From contig JAPWDM010000001.1 in assembly GCA_035578155.1 (NCBI GenBank), positions 164,459,498-164,523,497 on the forward strand: a DNA stretch of 64,000 nt, given 5' to 3'. The notes under the pieces were generated by a model. That model saw nothing but the letters and a program-made list of their open reading frames with translations. It did not search any database and was not told the origin of the DNA. A program made the position numbers and the translations under genes. Below are positions 58,354 through 64,000 of the stretch, piece after piece. Numbering within the stretch: position 1 is the first letter of the stretch; each line of letters opens with the position of its first letter. This DNA comes from Brachynemurus nebulosus. Its lineage: Eukaryota > Arthropoda > Insecta > Neuroptera > Myrmeleontidae.

Positions 58354-58821
58354 TAACTATGGTTACAGAAATTTATATTATAAAGGTTGACTTATTACAC
58401 TATAATATTTCTTTGATTAAATAAAACTTTGACATTTATCTATGACAGTGTAATAGTGGCCTAATTACAAATGTTGCAAATCTTCCTAAAAAGTTTTTGA
58501 TCCTTTTTGAAAAAGAGGACTTTCAAGATCTATTATTAGACCTACCTATGGTTCATCAGTTTTTGCAAACCTTTCCTGCAACGGTGTAACGGCTTAACCA
58601 AAAATCTGTTTTTTCCAAGTTATTGCATATCTTTTTAAATCCTTTTTGAATGTAATATTTTGAATAAAGTGTTGAAATACGCACAAACAGTGTTAGCAGT
58701 TTAAAACAAAGGGCAAGCCCCGATCTACACTATCGTGTCGCTCTCAATAAGTTCCCTAAAAGATTTTGACTTGAATTTCGAATTATTTTGGTGAACAAAC
58801 CGTATATAAAATTTATGTATT
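58354..58821. other. unannotated spacer
   Basis: No gene or repeat recognised. Confidence 0.35.
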
Positions 58822-59243
58822 AACCACAGACCAATGAGCAATGAGCACTATTATATTAATACTACTAGACAAAGCGTAAAGGCAGTTTGTAGGCAGGTAA
58901 CATGGTGAGACGGGTGAGATTTAAGGAATATAATGTCAATTTCTGAGCAAATGCAACTATAATTATTGCAGGACATAATTTGTATACGTACATATTTTGA
59001 AAATAAAGCGAATACCGCTTTCCTTCTTTCAAAACAGTTTCTTCTAAAAGTAAAATTTTATTATCAGTATTATATTTTTACAATAATTATTTGAAAACGT
59101 TACTACGGATACAATCGGTTACTGCATTGATTACTATATTACAGAATACTATTAGGTCGGAACTTGGTCGTATCTGGCTGCCTCAATTATACATTTATAT
59201 AATTAGTCTATATAATACATAATATGTTCATTGGTCTGTGGTT
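58822..59243. mobile_element. 422-bp MITE (AACCACAGACCAATGA ends), uninterrupted copy
   Basis: Left AACCACAGACCAATGAGCA and right complement AACCACAGACCAATGAACA. Equivalent to the split copy at 41598-46104 and in the same position relative to duplicated exon 5. A similar end also occurs at about 37852. Confidence 0.68.
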
Positions 59244-59545
59244 CTCTTTATTCTTCTGACTCTTTCTAAATTTGCCATGAGTTAACGTACAAGCAGGATG
59301 TTAAAATCCAGCTTCATTGAGCCGACTTTGATTTTGAACACAAAATTTTCATTGTTTTATTGCAATACAAGGGAAATGCAGAAAAATTTAAAGAAGCCAT
59401 AAATCTGTCGGATCGATAAATAATGATAAAAATTTACATTTTCCGTTATTTTTTCAAATAAAATATATTATAAATATTCAAAACAGTTTAAAAAAAAATA
59501 ATAATTTATATTTGTAGTAAACAATTTTATATTATAAATTGCAAT

Positions 59546-60060
59546 TTAATACGAGTTATTACAATTAATCTCATCATTATTCGCCATTTTGTGAGTACTC
59601 ATATGTTGAACAAGAACATGGCGTTGTATGAAACCACGATTACACACTGTACAAACGTGGGGCCTCTCACCAGTATGAGATCTAACGTGAACAGTTAAAT
59701 TCGATTTTCTGTTGAAATTCTTACCACAGTGTGTACAGGTAAATATTTTTTCCCCTAAAATTTAATAAATAAATAATTTTTAAAGTTCCTTAAACGATGT
59801 AAACGTTATAAATATTTTACCCGTATGTATATTAAGATGTTTTTTAAGTGTGGAAAGATCTTTAAATTGTTTTGGGCACATGGTACATTTGTAATTCCTT
59901 TCATTTCCATGCGTACGTTGAATATGTGATCGTAGTGTTTTCCCTCTATAGAAGCCTTTTCCACACTTAGAACATACGTGTGTCCGTCCTTGTATATTGT
60001 TAGCAATGTCGTGTGTCACTAAGTGCTCCTTCCACGTTGCCCATTGCGTAAATGCTTTGT
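59546..60060 (-). CDS. ZAD-ZNF gene 5, exons 4 and 5 only (partial)
   Basis: Exons 59821-60060 (240 bp) and 59546-59754 (209 bp) equal gene 4 exons 4-5 in length, phase and splice sites. Fingers: a split finger ending [40 protein letters not shown]. All zinc ligands are present and the frame is open. Exon 5 differs from gene 4 by six residues. No exon 1-3 equivalents occur up to 64000, so they lie beyond the window or the duplication captured only these exons. With no upstream finger 6 half and no ZAD here, status is uncertain: 3' end of a real gene or orphan exons. Confidence 0.72.
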
Positions 60061-60837
60061 CTACATAAATAAATAAAAATAAGATAGTTAATAGGGGAGA
60101 AATTATAACTTTTCAAATAGGTTTCATTTCGATTTGACTGAAATTTTACAGAGGATTATCTTCCTTAATGGAAACAACTTCACCGCTTTACCGCTTCTTC
60201 AATTTTTACCCCTAACGGAACGGAACAGTTATATGCGTTTGGTTTAAGAAATGTGTGTTCAAACGATGGCAGAAAGATGACGTAAATTTCTCTCCCACTC
60301 CAAACGCACAACAGGCTACTACATACATCTCGTATCTATGTACACGGGATGTACGCTTGTGTGTGTGTCATACGTCACACTCAACCTGAGGTGTTGAGTG
60401 GTATACGTACTACGCATTCGAGGCGTACGTATGTACGCTATGTATGTATTACATTGTTGATAGTGGTTGATAAACAATGACCAACAATCAATGTCCGCGA
60501 TGTCTGCACCGCTACAACTGGTGCACACGACTGAATCACCTAAGCTATGACAGACCAACAAATGACTCCAAGCGATCTACACTTTTTTTTATTTTAGTTT
60601 GCTTCTAGTGTTCTACGTATGTGTTTATGAGTCTGTTACCATTAATGTCATTTATCTACAAAATGGCTCAATCAATTTTAATGCGATTTTTGGGGTTATG
60701 TACTTCAAAAGGAAAAACCTATAGTATCACTCTCGTGTCCGTCTGTCCATCTGTCAGTATCTGACAGAGGTTTTTCTCGACACTTATGTAGCATAGAAAT
60801 TTGAAAGGCATAATGTCAGATCTCGATGACGTACATA

Positions 60838-61095
60838 TCGCACGTTTAATAATAAACCGAACTAAGTCAAAATTTCAGAATTCTAACTTCTTGTAATAAA
60901 CCTAACTAAAATAGCTCAAAGAATAGGTACAATCCGATCGTCACGCGAAACATACAATAATTATACACTGAGAGTTGCTTTGTTTGGCGTGGCGATCGGA
61001 TTGTACCTATTCTTTGAGCTATTTTAGTTAGGTTTATTACAAGAAGTTAGAATTCTGAAATTTTGACTTATTTCGGTTTATTATTAAACGTGCGA
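60838..61095. mobile_element. TA-flanked foldback MITE in duplication copy 2
   Basis: 258 bp, almost entirely an inverted repeat with about 105-bp arms (TCGCACGTTTAATAATAAAC at both ends), inserted exactly at a TA: copy 1 reads GTACATATACCATG without it (47660-47671). The TA target and structure indicate a Tc1/mariner-type MITE. Confidence 0.9.
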
Positions 61096-61315
61096 TATAC
61101 CATGTGAGTTTTTTGAGAGTTACCATTTGCATGATAGAAATTGTACTGGAAAAGGTTCTTTTTTTGGATGTAATGGAAATGTAACCAACCAGAACACTTA
61201 TAAATGCTTTGCCTACGTAAATAAATCAAAATAAGACAGTTAATAGGGAAAAAATTATCCTTTTCAAATAGGTTTCCTTTTGATTTGGCTGAAATTTTAC
61301 AGAGGACTATCTTTT

Positions 61316-62423
61316 TTAAATATTTAAATCAGGGGTTGGCAATCTTTTTTGGATGGCGGGCCATTTTTAAAAAAAATAATTTTTAGCGGGCCGCACAGTG
61401 AAATATTTTTCAATGTAGTATGTGGCATAAAAGTCGGTTTTTTTAACGAATTTTCAAATTGAGTATTCAGCTATTAGAGTCACTGTCTTGATGCTACTTG
61501 AGCCCAGAACTATGATAGAAATAATTTATTTTGAAGTCTCTAGAAGCCAAAATGGACATTCACTAAAATTTATATAACTCTTGAACGAAAAATCCTGTTT
61601 TTACGAAATTTGGTAATAATATTGGAAGTCCAAAAAGTCAGATATGTCCGATGCCCAAAATGGATTTTTAGGCAATTTTGCCTAAAAAATTTTTGTGGAA
61701 AAAGTGAATTTTTTACCCAAATTTCCTCAAGTTTTTGCCATATTTTCTTAAACCGTTAGAAAGAGGAGAAAATAATCACATAAAAAGGACTTTTGAAAAA
61801 TAATTCTATGTCAAGTAGTTTCCGAGAAAAACTAATTTTTGTAAACGGAAATTCGCTATATTATGCAGGATACTGCGGTAGAGATATTTTCTTCTTTTTA
61901 ACACAAATAAATATAAATATTATTAAAAATCAACATGAGGAAAAATTTTTAGTAACAGTTTTATCTACATGTTATAAAACATCGGAGAACAAAAAAAGTA
62001 TAAAGTATGTTCAACTCTGCATAGCCAGAGCAAATTGTTCGAAAAGTTATATCGCTTGGCGGGCCCCATGAAAGCTTGCAGCGGGCCAGAGGTTGCCGAC
62101 CCCTGATTTAAATGATTAAGATGAGTTAACTCGTTTTGCAATATGGCGACTCAAAATACTATGATATGTATAATTTCACTGATAAAGGTGCCGCCATCTA
62201 TGACCAATTTTTCGAAATACGGTATAATTCCAAGTAATGTTCAATTTTACCAACACAGTTTAGTATAATTTATATTTTACAAACTCCTAGGGTTCACTTT
62301 TTATGATAGGATCTGATTTTCTTTCTTTGTTTGTAACTTTATCTACTGTACTTATCACTGGCAGTAAAAGGTCCGGCATTTTGACATAAAAAATTGTCTT
62401 TGTGGTTAAAATAAAAGCGTTAA
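61316..62423 (+). mobile_element. TTAA-MITE (R1) copy e with nested hAT
   Basis: Inserted at a TTAA that is intact and unoccupied in duplication copies 1 (46984-46987) and 2 (60165-60168). The hAT at 61330-62105 sits near its left end. Confidence 0.88.
61330..62105. mobile_element. hAT element, non-autonomous (CAGGGGTYGGCAA ends)
   Basis: 776 bp, inverted CAGGGGTTGGCAATCT / complement CAGGGGTCGGCAACCT, flanked by a perfect 8-bp duplication ATTTAAAT (61322-61329, 62106-62113). GC-rich GCGGGCC motifs are near both ends. No transposase domain recognised inside. Confidence 0.92.
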
Positions 62424-62964
62424 TGGAAATAACTTCACCGCTTTACCACTTCTTCAATTTTTACTCCTAACGGAACGGAACAGTTATGTCATTTATCTAC
62501 AAACGGGATCAACGAATTTTAAGGCGATTTTTGGGGTTATGTACTTCAAAAAGTAAAACCTACAGCATCACTCTCGTGTCCATCTGTCCATCTCTGACAG
62601 AGGTTTTTCTCGAAACCTATGTAGCGTAGGAATTTGAAATGTAAAATGTCAGGTTTCCATGACGCGTACATATATCGCTAGTGAACGATTAGAAAAAAAA
62701 TTATTTTGGATTAACCCTTTTATTTTAACCATAGAGAAAATTTTTTTGCTTTAAAATGCTGGACCTTTTACTGCCAGTGATAAGTACAATAGATAGCGTT
62801 AAAAAAAAAGAAAATCAGAGATGCCAACATAAAAAAATTACACCCTAAGAATTTGCAAAATAGAAATTATACTTAACTCTGTTGGTAAAATTGAACATTA
62901 CTTACAACTGTCCTGTGTTTGGAAAATCTGTCACAGATAGCGGTACCTGTACCAGTGAATATTA

Positions 62965-63638
62965 GAGTCCCTATTATGGAGGGTAGATATCAGGAGCACC
63001 ATCTCTGTATCAAAAAGTGTCCATAGAAAGGCGTAAATAATGGCGGCGCTACTGTAGCAAAAGGGTAAATTTAGAGAAGTAAACAAGGAAAGAAAAACAT
63101 CCGCGTTGTTATGTAATTATTGTTTTTTTATTATAATTGTTACATATAATAGTTTTATTATTTTAAAAATTTTTATAAAACTCAACACAAAAAATCACTA
63201 TACTCTTTTGCTACTCTAGCGCTATTCTGGTGAGTTTTTGAACTGTTACTTAGTACTTAAAACGGGACACTTTTTGAACTATTTTTGTATTGTTTTCCAT
63301 ACAAGATAGTCCTCCTTATATTCTACACTCCATGATCCCTATAATAAACAGAGTCGTGACATGTCATCCATTTTCTGTCCAAAACAGAGCGAGAAACTTC
63401 AAAATTAATTGTCACATGTTTGAGTAAATGTTTTTGAGTACATAATTATTGTTAATAAGTTATGAATTAATGAACAATTAAAAATTTTTACTTCAACTAT
63501 TCTTTCTAGGTTAAACTAAATGATTTTTGTTAATATCTAATTTATTTACAATGTATTTTACGCAAACTTTGGACAGAAAATGCCAGAACCAATCAGCGTT
63601 CGGCACACATGTCACGACTCAATTTATTATAGGGACTC
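62965..63638. mobile_element. R13 MITE (GAGTCCCTATAATAAA ends), host of R3
   Basis: Inverted ends GAGTCCCTAT...AATAAA and complement GAGTCCCTATAATAAATTGA, with GTCGTGACATGT subterminal on both sides and TA on each flank. R3 (62975-63334) is inserted ten bases from the left end. Confidence 0.72.
62975..63334 (+). mobile_element. R3 MITE copy c
   Basis: 360 bp, same length and nearly the same sequence as copy a (13855-14214). Flanking octamers GTCCCTAT and ATCCCTAT match at 7 of 8. Confidence 0.78.
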
Positions 63639-63645
63639 TAAGTGA

Positions 63646-63649
<4 letters not shown>

Positions 63650-63707
<58 letters not shown>
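63650..63707. repeat. (AT)n microsatellite
   Basis: Long AT run inside R1 copy f, grown from the TATATAC stretch present in the R1 family. Confidence 0.9.
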
Positions 63708-63709
<2 letters not shown>

Positions 63710-64000
63710 AAGCATTTTGAGCCGCCATATTGTAGGACGAATTAACTCGTCTTAATCATTAGAGAGTTAAAGTAGGGAGTCAGTTTGGTCAAAAAAAAAA
63801 AAATTACCTAATATATCATGTAAAGTATCAATTTAAGGACTACTATCAAGGATTTTAAAAATATTTTTTTTAATTTTTGGTCCAGTGGTCTTAACCATAT
63901 AGTTCAACATTTGAGCGTTCTGAGGTATGTATTTTCTATGAAAGTTTTTAATGTATTCTCGATCGACTGCATAAAAAGTTTTTTTTTTTTTTTTTTTTTT

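Larger units (their letters stand above)
58854..61198. repeat. tandem duplication, copy 2
   Basis: Close match to 45659-47770, broken only by small indels and by a TA-flanked MITE at 60838-61095. Ends inside the R6 element (AACCAACCAGAACACT), where copy 3 begins with the 5' edge of exon 4. Confidence 0.88.
62711..63770 (-). mobile_element. TTAA-MITE (R1) copy f, host of R13 and R3
   Basis: TTAACCCTTTTATTTTAACC at the left and TTAA at 63767-63770. Inserted at a TTAA that is unoccupied in copy 1 (AATTAAAATAGGG at about 48143). R13 and R3 are nested inside. Confidence 0.8.
61198..64000. repeat. tandem duplication, copy 3 (partial, runs off the edge)
   Basis: Begins with the 5' edge of exon 4 (AAATGCTTTGCCTAC at about 61202) and follows copies 1-2 to 61315. 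After the R1 copy e insertion it resumes at 62420, lacks about 420 bp present in copies 1-2 (47053-47470), continues to 62710, is interrupted by R1 copy f, and resumes to the end. No usable coding exon. Confidence 0.8.

Noticed and set aside
47138..60561. A conserved 80-83-codon frame present in both duplication copies (47138-47389, 60319-60561)
   Set aside because: Conservation is explained by recent DNA duplication; the copies differ by an indel and show no domain.
1..64000. CRISPR arrays, operons, ribosome-binding sites, integrated virus
   Set aside because: The window is eukaryotic; the tandem repeats seen have no spacer pattern, and no viral or reverse-transcriptase motifs were recognised.

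Overview
This is a 64 kb piece of an AT-rich insect (or at least arthropod) nuclear genome. The evidence is a cluster of ZAD-type C2H2 zinc-finger genes (ZAD is an arthropod-expanded domain), GT-AG introns, and a dense load of cut-and-paste DNA transposons, MITEs and a tRNA-derived SINE. I cannot name the species. No rRNA, CRISPR array or bacterial gene was seen.

Layout. At 1-5.4 kb lies an intact pogo/jerky-like DDE transposase ORF on the + strand. From 5.4 to 60.1 kb, all on the - strand, four ZAD zinc-finger paralogues run head-to-tail: gene 1 (5436-13604), gene 2 (15885-21476), gene 3 (23791-41186) and gene 4 (46390-56341). Each has five coding exons with the same intron phases: exon 1 is the N-terminal half of ZAD (two Cys), exon 2 the rest of ZAD, an acidic linker and fingers 1-4, exon 3 finger 5, exon 4 fingers 6-8, and exon 5 fingers 9-10. 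Two further exons (59546-60060) are a near-identical copy of exons 4-5 of gene 4. They belong to a tandem duplication that also left a third, exonless copy running off the right edge.

Mobile DNA. Intron 2 of gene 3 contains a 6.2 kb P-superfamily transposon (27359-33596) with CATG-type terminal inverted repeats, a perfect 8-bp target duplication, a seven-exon THAP transposase gene on the same strand (one frameshift), and two short derivatives that keep its ends. Between genes 3 and 4 lies a transposon of an uncharacterised invertebrate transposase family (about 41.6-45.7 kb). Its split transposase ORF is flanked by seven copies of a GTAAC-N4-GTTAC motif. A decayed PIF/Harbinger copy sits 79 bp upstream of the gene 4 start codon. 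Several hAT-like elements with exact 8-bp target duplications, a TTAA-specific piggyBac-like MITE family (six copies) and many other MITEs fill the introns, often nested two or three deep.

How it fits together. The ZAD genes probably encode sequence-specific DNA-binding regulators that dimerise through ZAD. Their reading frames mostly survive while introns and upstream regions are used as transposon landing sites. The tandem duplications provide internal empty-site controls: several insertions present in one copy are missing from another, so target sites, target duplications and relative ages can be read directly from this window.
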